Source: Desulfacinum infernum DSM 9756 | GTDB taxonomy: Bacteria; Desulfobacterota; Syntrophobacteria; Syntrophobacterales; DSM-9756 | Direction of reading: 5' to 3' | Assembly (NCBI RefSeq): GCF_900129305.1 | Contig: NZ_FQVB01000009.1 | Coordinates: forward strand, 1 to 64,000 | Length of the DNA stretch: 64,000 nucleotides | Part shown: in pieces, positions 18,385 to 25,714 of the stretch | How positions within the stretch are numbered: position 1 is the stretch's first letter | How the letters are laid out: every line of letters starts with the position of its first letter | The notes under the pieces: generated by a model | Database searches by the model: none | Seen by the model: the letters and a program-made list of their open reading frames with translations, nothing else | Told to the model about the DNA's origin: nothing | Made by a program: the position numbers and the translations under genes

Positions 18385-19518
18385 ATGTACGTTGCGGCCA
18401 AAGGCGGTGAAAAAGCGATTGGCAATGCCCATCGTTTCCTGGCGGAAAGGCGCCGGGGGGACATCCGGTTGCCGGAAGTGAGTGTGGAGCAGATTCGGGA
18501 GCAGCTGGGCCTGGCCGTGGACCGGGTCATGGCGGAGGGATCGCTCTACGATCGGGATCTGGCTGCTTTGGCCGTGAAGCAGGCTCAGGGGGATCTGGTG
18601 GAGGCGGCCTTCCTGCTCCGTGCCTACCGGACCACTCTTCCCCGTTTCAGTCCGTGTCCGGTGCTGGACACGGGGCGCATGCGTCCTCTTCGGCGCATAT
18701 CGGCCGCCTACAAGGATCTGCCCGGCGGACAGGTCCTGGGTCCCACCTACGACTATTCCCATCGGCTGCTGGATTTTTCGCTGATGGAGGCACAGGCCGC
18801 CGCCAATGTGGTCTATCTGGTGGACAAGGTGGGCACGCTTCCATCCAGGATGCCGCGGCTGACGGAAATCCTGGACTCCGACGGCCTGGTGGAGACTCCG
18901 GAGCCGGAGCGGGACGATGAGGCTGCGGTTCCCGATATCACCCGAGAGCCCTTGGAGTTTCCCGCGTCCCGGAGTGCCAGATTGCAGGCCCTGGCGCGGG
19001 GCGACGAGGGGTTTTTGCTGGGATTGGCCTATTCGGCTCAGCGGGGGTTCGGATTCCAGGGGCATCCCTTCGTGGGGGAAATCCGCATGGGATACGTGCC
19101 GCTGGAAGTGGAGTTTCCCGATGAGAGCCTGAAGGTTCGGATCGGTTGGATCCTGGTGACCGAATGCGTCATGCTGAGCCGGGCGGTGGAAGCGGGGGCC
19201 TGCGAGTGCGGTTTCGTCCAGGGCTACGGCCTGGTCTTCGGTGCCAATGAGCGAAAGGCCATGGCCGTGGCTCTGGTGGACCGGGCCTTGCGGTCCCGGG
19301 AACTGGGCGAGGAGGTGCGCTATCCGGCCCAAGACGAGGAGTACGTGCTCCGACATTGCGACAATGTGGAATCGTCGGGCTTCGTCCAGCACCTGAAACT
19401 GCCCCATTACGTGGATTTTCAGGCGGAACTGGTCCACGTGCGCCGGGTCGGAAAAGAATCCGAGGGCGGGATCGATGAGGGATCATCGTTGGCCGGATCC
19501 GGGCAGGAGGGGAGATGA
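18385..19518 (+). CDS. phnI: C-P lyase subunit PhnI
   Basis: Nucleosidase-like core subunit; alone it deglycosylates ATP or GTP, and in the complex it helps couple phosphonate to ribose triphosphate. The 377-aa protein begins MYVAAKGGEKAIGNAHRFLA, the conserved PhnI start. It contains FSPCPVLDTGRMRPLRRIS, GQVLGPTYDYSHRLLDF, GYVPLEVEFPDE and the C-terminal SSGFVQHLKLPHYVDFQAEL. ATG 18385 follows GGGAGA; a GTG two codons earlier is less likely. phnJ begins 2 bp after the stop. Confidence 0.95.
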   Translation: MYVAAKGGEKAIGNAHRFLAERRRGDIRLPEVSVEQIREQLGLAVDRVMAEGSLYDRDLAALAVKQAQGDLVEAAFLLRAYRTTLPRFSPCPVLDTGRMRPLRRISAAYKDLPGGQVLGPTYDYSHRLLDFSLMEAQAAANVVYLVDKVGTLPSRMPRLTEILDSDGLVETPEPERDDEAAVPDITREPLEFPASRSARLQALARGDEGFLLGLAYSAQRGFGFQGHPFVGEIRMGYVPLEVEFPDESLKVRIGWILVTECVMLSRAVEAGACECGFVQGYGLVFGANERKAMAVALVDRALRSRELGEEVRYPAQDEEYVLRHCDNVESSGFVQHLKLPHYVDFQAELVHVRRVGKESEGGIDEGSSLAGSGQEGR

Positions 19519-19519
19519 C

Positions 19520-20452
19520 ATGACCACGACGCCCGGTTTTCCCGTGCCGAATCGCCCCGAGGAAGGGGGGAGTGGCCCTCGGAGGGTCTGGAAAGGACTT
19601 CCCGGGTACAACGTGGCCTTCCTGGACGAAGTGACCAAGCGCATGATCCGCAGGACGATCCTGAAGGCCGTCGCCATTCCCGGACATCAGATTCCCTTCG
19701 CGAGCCGCGAGATGCCCCTTCCCTACGGATGGGGGACGGGCGGCATCCAGATCACGGCGTCCCTTCTCGGGCCGGACGACGTGCTCAAGGTGATCGACCA
19801 GGGGGCGGACGACACCACCAATGCGGTGAGCATCCGGAACTTCTTCCGAAAGACGGCGGGCGTCGCAACTACTACCCGGACGGAAGACGCCACGGTCATC
19901 CAGACGAGGCATCGGATTCCAGAACGGCCCCTCCGGGAGGACCAGATTCTGGTCTACCAGGTGCCCATTCCGGAGCCGCTTCGGTTCATCGAGCCCCGGG
20001 AGGAAGAATGCCGTCTGGTGCATGCCTGGGCGGATTACGGGATCATGTACGTGAAGCTCTACGAGGACGTGTCCCGCACGGGTCGTATCGCCACCACGTT
20101 CGACTATCCGGTACTGGTCAACGGGCGGTACGTGATGAGCCCGTCGCCCATTCCCAAGTTCGACACTCCCAAGATGCATCGGATGCCGGCCGTGCAGCTT
20201 TTCGGGGCCGGAAGGGAAAAGAGAATCTACGCGATACCGCCCTATACCGACGTGAAGCCGCTGGATTTCGAGGATGTCCCCTTTGAAATCGAAAAGTGGT
20301 CTCAGTGTTGCGCCTTGTGCGGAGCGACCGACCACTACCTGGATGAAATCGTGACGGATGATGCGGGCGGACGCCTGTTCGTATGTTCCGATACGGACGC
20401 CTGCGCCCGGAGGAGGGCGGAAGCGGCCCGCGGTTCATCCGGGAATCGGTGA
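19520..20452 (+). CDS. phnJ: C-P lyase radical-SAM subunit PhnJ
   Basis: Catalytic subunit that cleaves the carbon-phosphorus bond by radical chemistry, yielding ribose cyclic 1,2-phosphate 5-phosphate plus the alkane. Cys264, Cys267, Cys289 and Cys295 have spacings 3, 22 and 6, identical to E. coli Cys241/244/266 (the unusual CX2CX21C cluster) and Cys272 (thiyl radical). The N-terminal GYNVAFLDEVTKRMIRR and MPLPYGWGTGGIQ blocks, including the glycine-radical region, are present. Length is 310 aa against 281 in E. coli. ATG 19520 follows GGAGGGGAGA. All known catalytic residues are in place, so the enzyme should be active. Confidence 0.97.
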   Translation: MTTTPGFPVPNRPEEGGSGPRRVWKGLPGYNVAFLDEVTKRMIRRTILKAVAIPGHQIPFASREMPLPYGWGTGGIQITASLLGPDDVLKVIDQGADDTTNAVSIRNFFRKTAGVATTTRTEDATVIQTRHRIPERPLREDQILVYQVPIPEPLRFIEPREEECRLVHAWADYGIMYVKLYEDVSRTGRIATTFDYPVLVNGRYVMSPSPIPKFDTPKMHRMPAVQLFGAGREKRIYAIPPYTDVKPLDFEDVPFEIEKWSQCCALCGATDHYLDEIVTDDAGGRLFVCSDTDACARRRAEAARGSSGNR

Positions 20453-20497
20453 ACGTGAGCTCCCAAGCCAAGGAAAAGAACTCCTGAAGGGGATCCC

Positions 20498-21310
20498 ATG
20501 ACGTCTGCATACCAAAGAACCTCCGATGTCCAACCGGAAGAGACGGAACCCGTGCTTCGTGCGGTGCGCCTGAGTCACTTTTACGGCAAGCGGGTCGGCT
20601 GCGCCGATGTGAGCCTGGATCTGGGACCCGGCGAGGTGTTGGGAATCGTGGGGGAATCGGGTTCGGGCAAGAGTACCCTCCTGAGATGCCTTTCCGGCTG
20701 GCAGAAACCTTCTCGCGGGCGGGTTCTGATCCGCCGAGAAGGGGAGGTGATGGACCTGTACGCCCTGGAAGAGTCCGTTCGCCGAAGGCTTCTGCGGACG
20801 GAAATCGGCGTCGTCTTCCAGCGGGCGGAGGAAGGGGTGCGCATGCGAGTGAGCGCGGGAGGAAACATCGGCGAACGGCTCATGGCCGAAGGCGTTCGCC
20901 ATTACGGTCGTCTGCGGGAAGGCGCTCGCCGGTGGATGGAGCGGGTGGAATTGGACCCGGAGCGTCTGGACGACCTCCCTTCCACCTACTCGGGAGGGAT
21001 GCTGCAGCGGCTTCAGATCGCCAAGAACCTGGTCACGGAACCCCGCCTTCTCTTCCTGGACGAGCCCACCACCGGCTTGGATGTTTCGGTGCAGGCCCGC
21101 CTCCTGGACCTCTTGAGGCGTTTGGTGCGCGAAATGAACCTTTCCGTGGTCATGGTGACCCACGACCTGGCGGTGGCGCGCGTGTTGGCCCACCGGCTCT
21201 TGGTCATGGTGGGGGGACGAGTGGTGGAAGAGGGACTCATGGACCGGGTGTTGGACGATCCCCAGCATCCTTACACCCAACTGCTGGTCTCGTCACGCCT
21301 GGTGGCCTGA
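20498..21310 (+). CDS. phnK: C-P lyase ABC-type ATPase PhnK
   Basis: ATPase that binds the PhnJ face of the C-P lyase core; it is not a transporter component. The 270-aa protein has Walker A GESGSGKST, the GVVFQ Q-loop, signature YSGGMLQRLQ, Walker B LLFLDEP, the TTGLDVSVQAR D-loop region and switch VTHDLAVAR. The C-terminal DDPQHPYTQLLV resembles oligopeptide-type ATPases, as in E. coli PhnK. It follows phnJ by 45 bp. The N-terminal 18 residues are polar and poorly conserved. Confidence 0.94.
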   Translation: MTSAYQRTSDVQPEETEPVLRAVRLSHFYGKRVGCADVSLDLGPGEVLGIVGESGSGKSTLLRCLSGWQKPSRGRVLIRREGEVMDLYALEESVRRRLLRTEIGVVFQRAEEGVRMRVSAGGNIGERLMAEGVRHYGRLREGARRWMERVELDPERLDDLPSTYSGGMLQRLQIAKNLVTEPRLLFLDEPTTGLDVSVQARLLDLLRRLVREMNLSVVMVTHDLAVARVLAHRLLVMVGGRVVEEGLMDRVLDDPQHPYTQLLVSSRLVA

Positions 21311-21383
21311 GGTCGGAGTCGTCGGGGCGCCGAGCGGCAAGAGTCCAATCAAGTGGGGGGCAAGGCAAAGAGGAGTCCAGGAT

Positions 21384-22217
21384 ATGGAAGAAACCGGTTG
21401 GGTGCTTCGGCTGGAAGCGGTGGCCAAATCCTTCACCCTGCACACCCAGGGCGGCGCTAGCCTTACCGTGTTCCGCAACCTCACCTTTGAAGTCCGCCGG
21501 GGGGAAAGCGTGGCGCTCACCGGCCCTTCGGGGATCGGGAAGAGTTCCATCTTGCGCATGATCTACGGCAACTACGCGGCGGACCGGGGCCGCATCCTGG
21601 TTCGAAACCGCGGTGCCGTGGTGGATGTCACCAAGGCCTCTGCGGCGTCTGTCCTTTGGCTGCGGCGCTGGACGTTGGGTTACGTGAGCCAGTTTCTGCG
21701 GGTGATTCCCAGAGTGCCCGCGCTGCAGATTGTCATGGAGCCGCTTCTGGAGCGAGGAGTGGATGCGGGTCGGGCTCGGGAGCGGGCGGAAGCCGTGCTG
21801 CATCGTCTCCAAATTCCGGAACGACTGTGGAGTCTGTCGCCCACCACCTTTTCCGGCGGGGAGCAGCAGCGGGTCAACATCGCCCGGGTATGGGCCGGGG
21901 ATTACCCCGTTCTTCTTCTGGATGAACCCACGGCTTCCCTGGATCCGGGCAATCGCGAGATCGTCGTGGAACTGATCGGCCAAGCTCGCGAAAGCGGCAC
22001 CGCCCTTTTGGGCGTGTACCACGATCCCGAGCTGAGGGGCCGGATTGCCGAGAGGACGGTGGACGTGGGCGCATTCGCAACATCGGCAACCAGCGAAGAA
22101 GGAGGAGAGACGGATGGATCCTTTCACACGGAAGCGATTCCGGACAAGACTCTTGACCATGCAGGCGGCTCTTGTTCGCTCCCTGGAGGCGGTCCAGGAA
22201 ACGCTTGGGTCCCGTGA
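21384..22217 (+). CDS. phnL: C-P lyase ABC-type ATPase PhnL, with C-terminal extension
   Basis: ATPase needed with PhnGHI for formation of the ribose-phosphonate triphosphate and part of the double-ATPase complex with PhnK. Walker A GPSGIGKSS, TLGYVSQFLRVIPRV, signature FSGGEQQRVN, Walker B VLLLDEP and a switch His in YHDPEL are present. Similarity ends near residue 232 (ERTVDV). The frame then continues for about 45 residues and overlaps the DksA-like gene by 104 bp. E. coli PhnL is 226 aa, so the tail is extra. It looks like loss of the native stop rather than a new domain. Confidence 0.93.
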   Translation: MEETGWVLRLEAVAKSFTLHTQGGASLTVFRNLTFEVRRGESVALTGPSGIGKSSILRMIYGNYAADRGRILVRNRGAVVDVTKASAASVLWLRRWTLGYVSQFLRVIPRVPALQIVMEPLLERGVDAGRARERAEAVLHRLQIPERLWSLSPTTFSGGEQQRVNIARVWAGDYPVLLLDEPTASLDPGNREIVVELIGQARESGTALLGVYHDPELRGRIAERTVDVGAFATSATSEEGGETDGSFHTEAIPDKTLDHAGGSCSLPGGGPGNAWVP

Positions 22218-22566
22218 AGAACATCGCGGGCCCATGGACATGGCGGACGAGGCGGAAATGGAACATCAACGCGAAACGCTCTGGAATCTTGGGTACCGGT
22301 ATCGCCAATTTTATCGGGAGGTGACCATGGCCTTGAATCGCCTGGCAAAGGACGAGTTCGGTTATTGCGAGGATTGCGGGGATCCCATCGCGGAGGCGCG
22401 GCTGGAAGTGCAACCCACGGCGCGCCTTTGCATCGACTGTCAACGGGAGTTGGAAAGACGCACTTCCCTTTCGAGGCAAGGGGGGCGGAAAAGATCCTCG
22501 GATGGCGCCGCGCCCGAGCGGATGTGGGATGTGGACTGGCGCCATCCGGAATGCGTCAACGCCTGA
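22114..22566 (+). CDS. DksA/TraR-family zinc-finger protein linked to the phn operon
   Basis: A 150-aa DksA/TraR-type protein. Residues 1-35 and 50-78 are helical and form a likely coiled coil, followed by the four-Cys finger CEDCGDP...CIDC near residues 87-111. A basic tail with SRQGGRKRSSDG follows. ATG 22114 has AAGGAGGAG upstream and starts inside the phnL tail, so translation is probably coupled to phnL. The tip segment GPMDMADEAEME keeps the acidic/Ala pattern of DksA. Its presence in a C-P lyase operon suggests a polymerase-binding regulator acting on phosphorus or growth genes; this is inference. A housekeeping dksA lies at 10490. Confidence 0.85.
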   Translation: MDPFTRKRFRTRLLTMQAALVRSLEAVQETLGSREEHRGPMDMADEAEMEHQRETLWNLGYRYRQFYREVTMALNRLAKDEFGYCEDCGDPIAEARLEVQPTARLCIDCQRELERRTSLSRQGGRKRSSDGAAPERMWDVDWRHPECVNA

Positions 22567-23125
22567 GGGCGTCCGATTCCAGCCAGTTCAGCACCTTGTG
22601 TTTGACGGCATCGCGGATGGTGCGGATGTAAGCCATGGGAAAAGCCTCCTTCCAGGGGACTCCGGCCACGATCGTAAAAAGCGCCACATCCCGGGTGACC
22701 ACGGCCCCGGCTCCCACCACCGATCCGGTTCCTATTTGCACACCCGGCAGAATCACGGCGCCGTGGCCCACCCACACGTCATGGTCCAGTTGAACGGAAT
22801 GGGTGCGGCGCCACTGGAAAAAATCCTCGTCGTCGGGTGCCATCCGGTACAGGCTGCTCCGATAGGTAAAGTGGTGTAAGGCCGCCCGCCACAAGGGGTG
22901 GTTGCCGGGGTTGATGCGGCAGGCGGCCGCTATGGTGCAGAACTTTCCGATCCGCGCATGGTCGATTTGGCAATCTTCCATCACGTAGCTGTAATCGCCG
23001 AGGACCGTGTCCTCCAGGCGGCTACGCGGGCCCACTTCGGTCCATGCCCCCAGCCGGCACCTTCGGATCACGGCACGGGGATGCACGGAAGGCTTCTCAT
23101 GAAGACGTTTCAAGGCGGTTTCCAT
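22556..23125 (-). CDS. Hexapeptide-repeat acetyltransferase of phosphonate loci (TIGR03308-like)
   Basis: A 189-aa left-handed beta-helix transferase related to LacA/chloramphenicol acetyltransferases. Hexapeptide turns run from GAWTEVGPRSRLEDTVLGD through IGKFCTIAAACRINPG. The HHFTYRSSLYRM stretch is characteristic of the phosphonate-associated family, and VWVGHGAVILPGVQIGTGSVV with GAGAVVTRDV ends the helix. The gene is convergent with the DksA-like gene and their 3' ends overlap by 11 bp. Family members travel with C-P lyase genes, probably acting on a phosphonate or sugar intermediate; the substrate is unknown. Confidence 0.87.
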   Translation of the reverse strand: METALKRLHEKPSVHPRAVIRRCRLGAWTEVGPRSRLEDTVLGDYSYVMEDCQIDHARIGKFCTIAAACRINPGNHPLWRAALHHFTYRSSLYRMAPDDEDFFQWRRTHSVQLDHDVWVGHGAVILPGVQIGTGSVVGAGAVVTRDVALFTIVAGVPWKEAFPMAYIRTIRDAVKHKVLNWLESDALRR

Positions 23126-23166
23126 GGATTTTCAGCTTCTTGCTTCTCTTTCCTTCCGGCAATTCC

Positions 23167-24474
23167 TCAGAGGGCGAGGGCGCCCATCTCCGCGACGCGG
23201 GAGCGCTCGCCCTTTCTCAAGGTGATATGGCCCGCCAGGCGCTCCATTTTCAGCCGCTCCACGAGATAGGTGAGGCCGTTGCTGCCGGCGTCCAGATAGG
23301 GGTGGTCGATCTGGTCTGGATCCCCCGTGAAGACGATCTTGGTTCCCTTTCCCACCCGCGTGATGAGGGTTTTCACCATGCTCGGGGTCAGGTTCTGGGC
23401 TTCGTCGCAAAGGATGAATTGGTTGGGTATGCTCCGGCCCCGGATGTAGGTGAACGTCTCCATTTGAAGCACGCCCCGCTGCAGCAGATGATCAATGGGT
23501 TCCGAAGGGTCATCGGCGTCCTGGAAAAGCAATTCCAGGTTGTCGTGGATGGGCTGCATCCAGGGCCGAAGTTTTTCTTCCCGGCTTCCCGGAAGATATC
23601 CCAGGTCGTTGCCGACCGGCACCACGGGTCGGGTGACGAGCAGGCGATGATAGGCGTGCTGCTCCACCACCTTTTCCAATCCGGCAGCCAAAGCCAGCAG
23701 CGTCTTGCCCGTACCGGCTCTGCCCACCAAGGTCACCACCCGAACCGCGTCGTCCAGAAGCAGTTCCATGGCCAGTTTTTGCTCCTTGTTCCTGGCGGAA
23801 AGACCCCAAATGGTGGTCCCGGCGAACCGGAGCGGTGTGAGCGTGCCGTCGCGGTGGCGGGCCAGGGCCGACTGGGAAGGGTTGACCTGATTTTTGAGTA
23901 CGGCGAATTCGTTGGGATGCAGGTTCACGCCTTCCGGAACGGGCAGTGCCTGCTCCCGGAAAAAGGAGTTGATCTCCGAGCCCGATACGGAAAGGGTGCG
24001 GAAACCATCGTAAAGCTCGCTGTAGTTCACCTTGTCACTGTCATAGTCCTGGGTGGTGATGCCCAAAACGTCCGCCTTGATCCTCAGGTTCAGATCTTTC
24101 GTGACCAGCACGACCCGGGAGGATTCCTGCCCGGCAAGCGACTGGGCCAGGGCGAGGATGCGGTTGTCGTACTTGTGGGGCGCCAGAACCGCGGGCAAGG
24201 AGGAGATGTCGAGGTGATTGAGCTCGATGCGCAGGGAGCCGCCGTTGGGCAAGGGCACTCCCCGGGAAAGGGGGCCCCGGGAACGGAGCTCGTCGAGACG
24301 GCGGGATGCCAGCCGGGCGTTCCGGCCCACCTCGTCCTGGCGTTTCTTCTGATCGTCGATCTCTTCGATGACCGCCAGGGGAATGACGAGCCGGGCGTTG
24401 GGGAAGGAAAAGAGGGCATCGGGATCGTGAAGGAGAACATTGGTGTCGAGGACGTAGATCGATTGGTCGCTCAT
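23167..24474 (-). CDS. PhoH-family ATPase with N-terminal PIN domain
   Basis: A 435-aa PhoH2/YlaK-type protein. The N-terminal PIN nuclease fold starts SIYVLDTNVLLHDPDALF with its acidic residues, and VLVTKDLNLRIKA supplies the distal acidic site. The C-terminal PhoH ATPase has Walker A VGRAGTGKTLLAL, ILCDEAQN (Walker B) and TGDPDQIDHPYL. Family members unwind and cut RNA. ATG 24474 is used; a GTG at 24483 overlaps the stop of a tiny upstream ORF and is an equally interesting start. It is convergent with nothing and lies behind two small coupled ORFs. Confidence 0.9.
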   Translation of the reverse strand: MSDQSIYVLDTNVLLHDPDALFSFPNARLVIPLAVIEEIDDQKKRQDEVGRNARLASRRLDELRSRGPLSRGVPLPNGGSLRIELNHLDISSLPAVLAPHKYDNRILALAQSLAGQESSRVVLVTKDLNLRIKADVLGITTQDYDSDKVNYSELYDGFRTLSVSGSEINSFFREQALPVPEGVNLHPNEFAVLKNQVNPSQSALARHRDGTLTPLRFAGTTIWGLSARNKEQKLAMELLLDDAVRVVTLVGRAGTGKTLLALAAGLEKVVEQHAYHRLLVTRPVVPVGNDLGYLPGSREEKLRPWMQPIHDNLELLFQDADDPSEPIDHLLQRGVLQMETFTYIRGRSIPNQFILCDEAQNLTPSMVKTLITRVGKGTKIVFTGDPDQIDHPYLDAGSNGLTYLVERLKMERLAGHITLRKGERSRVAEMGALAL

Positions 24475-24482
24475 GGGGGCCA

Positions 24483-24581
24483 CTACCCTCCGGATCCCTT
24501 GACTCGGGCCACCGGTGCCTGAGTTCCTTTGGCGCGGAAACCACGCTCGATTTTCATGGGCTTGCTCAGGGATCGATTCAT
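24483..24581 (-). CDS. Putative 32-residue basic peptide upstream of phoH
   Basis: The frame starts at ATG 24581, overlapping the stop of the 46-residue ORF (ATGA), and ends TAG at 24483-24485, where a GTG that could start phoH shares the last base. The 32-residue product is basic (MNRSLSKPMKIERGFRAKG then polar) with no known domain. The stop-start overlaps on both sides argue for translation, but without comparative data it could be chance. Confidence 0.4.
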   Translation of the reverse strand: MNRSLSKPMKIERGFRAKGTQAPVARVKGSGG

Positions 24582-24718
24582 CGACGTGCCCCCAGCCGGT
24601 TGAGCAGGTCGATGATCAGATCCGTCTTGGGGTGGCGTTCGGGAATGAGTTTGATCCGGGCGACGGTCATGACGGCGAGAAGGAGGCACACGCCAACCAA
24701 AAGCAACCCCTCTTTCAT
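24578..24718 (-). CDS. Putative 46-residue single-span membrane protein upstream of phoH
   Basis: A short frame, too small for usual gene callers, starts at ATG 24718 with GGGGGAG five bases upstream. It encodes MKEGLLLVGVCLLLAVMTVA, a clean hydrophobic helix, followed by a polar tail (RIKLIPERHPKTDLIIDLLN, then RLGARR). The layout fits a small inner-membrane peptide with a cytoplasmic or periplasmic amphipathic tail. It overlaps the next tiny ORF by 4 bp and is probably in the same transcript as phoH. Function is unknown. Confidence 0.55.
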   Translation of the reverse strand: MKEGLLLVGVCLLLAVMTVARIKLIPERHPKTDLIIDLLNRLGARR

Positions 24719-24964
24719 GAAACTCCCCCGCAGGGCCTTTTGGGTTCAGAAGTCCTAAATGGCGGGTGAAAGCCCGCCTCCGCAAGAACTCATCGACCGC
24801 TCGGGGCGGGATTTAGCCCCGCCCGTCAAGCAAGCGACGGCGGAAAGGTTGGACGAAAGACGTTCGGCTTGAGCTCGGCGAAAGCTTCGCTCTTTCGGAT
24901 GGCGGTTTTGCGACGGTCCTGTGGCAATCGTGTGAAAACGAGTAAGGTTGGTTATCTCGATCGC
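24719..24964. repeat. Gene-free gap with two GC hairpins
   Basis: No gene is seen. Two palindromes occur: GGCGGG-loop-CCCGCC near 24764-24781 and GGGCGGG (24804-24810) pairing with CCCGCCC (24818-24824) around an ATTTAGC loop. The second belongs to the same family as hairpins at 35476, 53955 and 60203. Confidence 0.6.
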
Positions 24965-25420
24965 TTACATGGTCGTCCATAAAGCTTGGGCCGGCTCGGA
25001 TTTGCCCACCGCAAGGATTTGTTCCAGCGGTCGACCTTCCCATGGAAGGTGCTCATGGGCCACTTCCATGAGCCGGCAGATGGTGGGAGCCGTATCCAAA
25101 ATCGACACCGGCCCCTCAATCGGGTAGGCCTTGCGGCTGGATGGTCCACTGCAGATCCACGGGATGGTCAGCACTTCGGGATGGGGAGTCGTGTGGTCGT
25201 GGTCTCTGCCGCCGTGGTCGCTCTGGACAATGAGGTTGTAGCGCTGATCCAGGCCCGATTCCGAAAGGGTGCGCCATAGATAGCCCACCGCGGCATCCGC
25301 CTGTTCCAGTTGTTTCAGGTAAGCCGGGGACATGAAGCCGTACCGGTGGGCGATCAGGTCCGTCGTTCCCAAGTAGACGAAACAGAAATCGGAAGGAAGC
25401 GTGAAAAGGGTCTTTCTCGC
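24965..25420 (-). pseudogene. Truncated type I phosphodiesterase / alkaline phosphatase-superfamily protein
   Basis: The frame ends at 24965 and reads back through LGTTDLIAHRYGFMSPAYL, QSDHGGRDHDH and ILDTAPTICRLMEV to about RKTLFTLPSDFCFVYLG. These match the C-terminal half of nucleotide pyrophosphatase/phosphodiesterase-type proteins, with the DHGG metal ligands and a distal TP segment. Upstream of that point the frame hits TAA and no N-terminal half with the nucleophile Thr/Ser region is found in any frame. A TTG start at 25372 would give 135 residues but no active site. It is best read as a decayed gene, near an intact alkaline phosphatase. Confidence 0.75.
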
Positions 25421-25714
25421 GCCGCAGGAGCATTATACGCGATCGCTTCTGGCCGCGGTGCCCACCTTGCGCGGCCGGGAGCTTTTGGCTGTCTGAAAGG
25501 ACTTGTCCTATGCGCGGTCGGGCTTCGCACAAGCCGTCCCCACTTTTCACCTTCTTTTGACCTTCATGACACATTTCCGTAACCGGCACACGATACCCAA
25601 GGACAACCACTCAAAAGGACTCGGGCTCCCGTCTTTGCTGTCCGAGGGAGTTCAAAGACTGGCAGCGGGCGGAGGCCCGCCCATCCAGGTTCTCATGATT
25701 GCGGAGGTAGGGAT
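25421..25714. other. Gap upstream of the Tat-HD gene
   Basis: No supportable gene is present. The left part should have held the lost N-terminal half of the truncated phosphodiesterase but is unrecognisable. A GC hairpin (GCGGGCGGAGGCCCGCC type) lies near 25665-25684. The right end holds GGAGGT-AGGGA, the ribosome binding site of the next gene. Confidence 0.4.
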
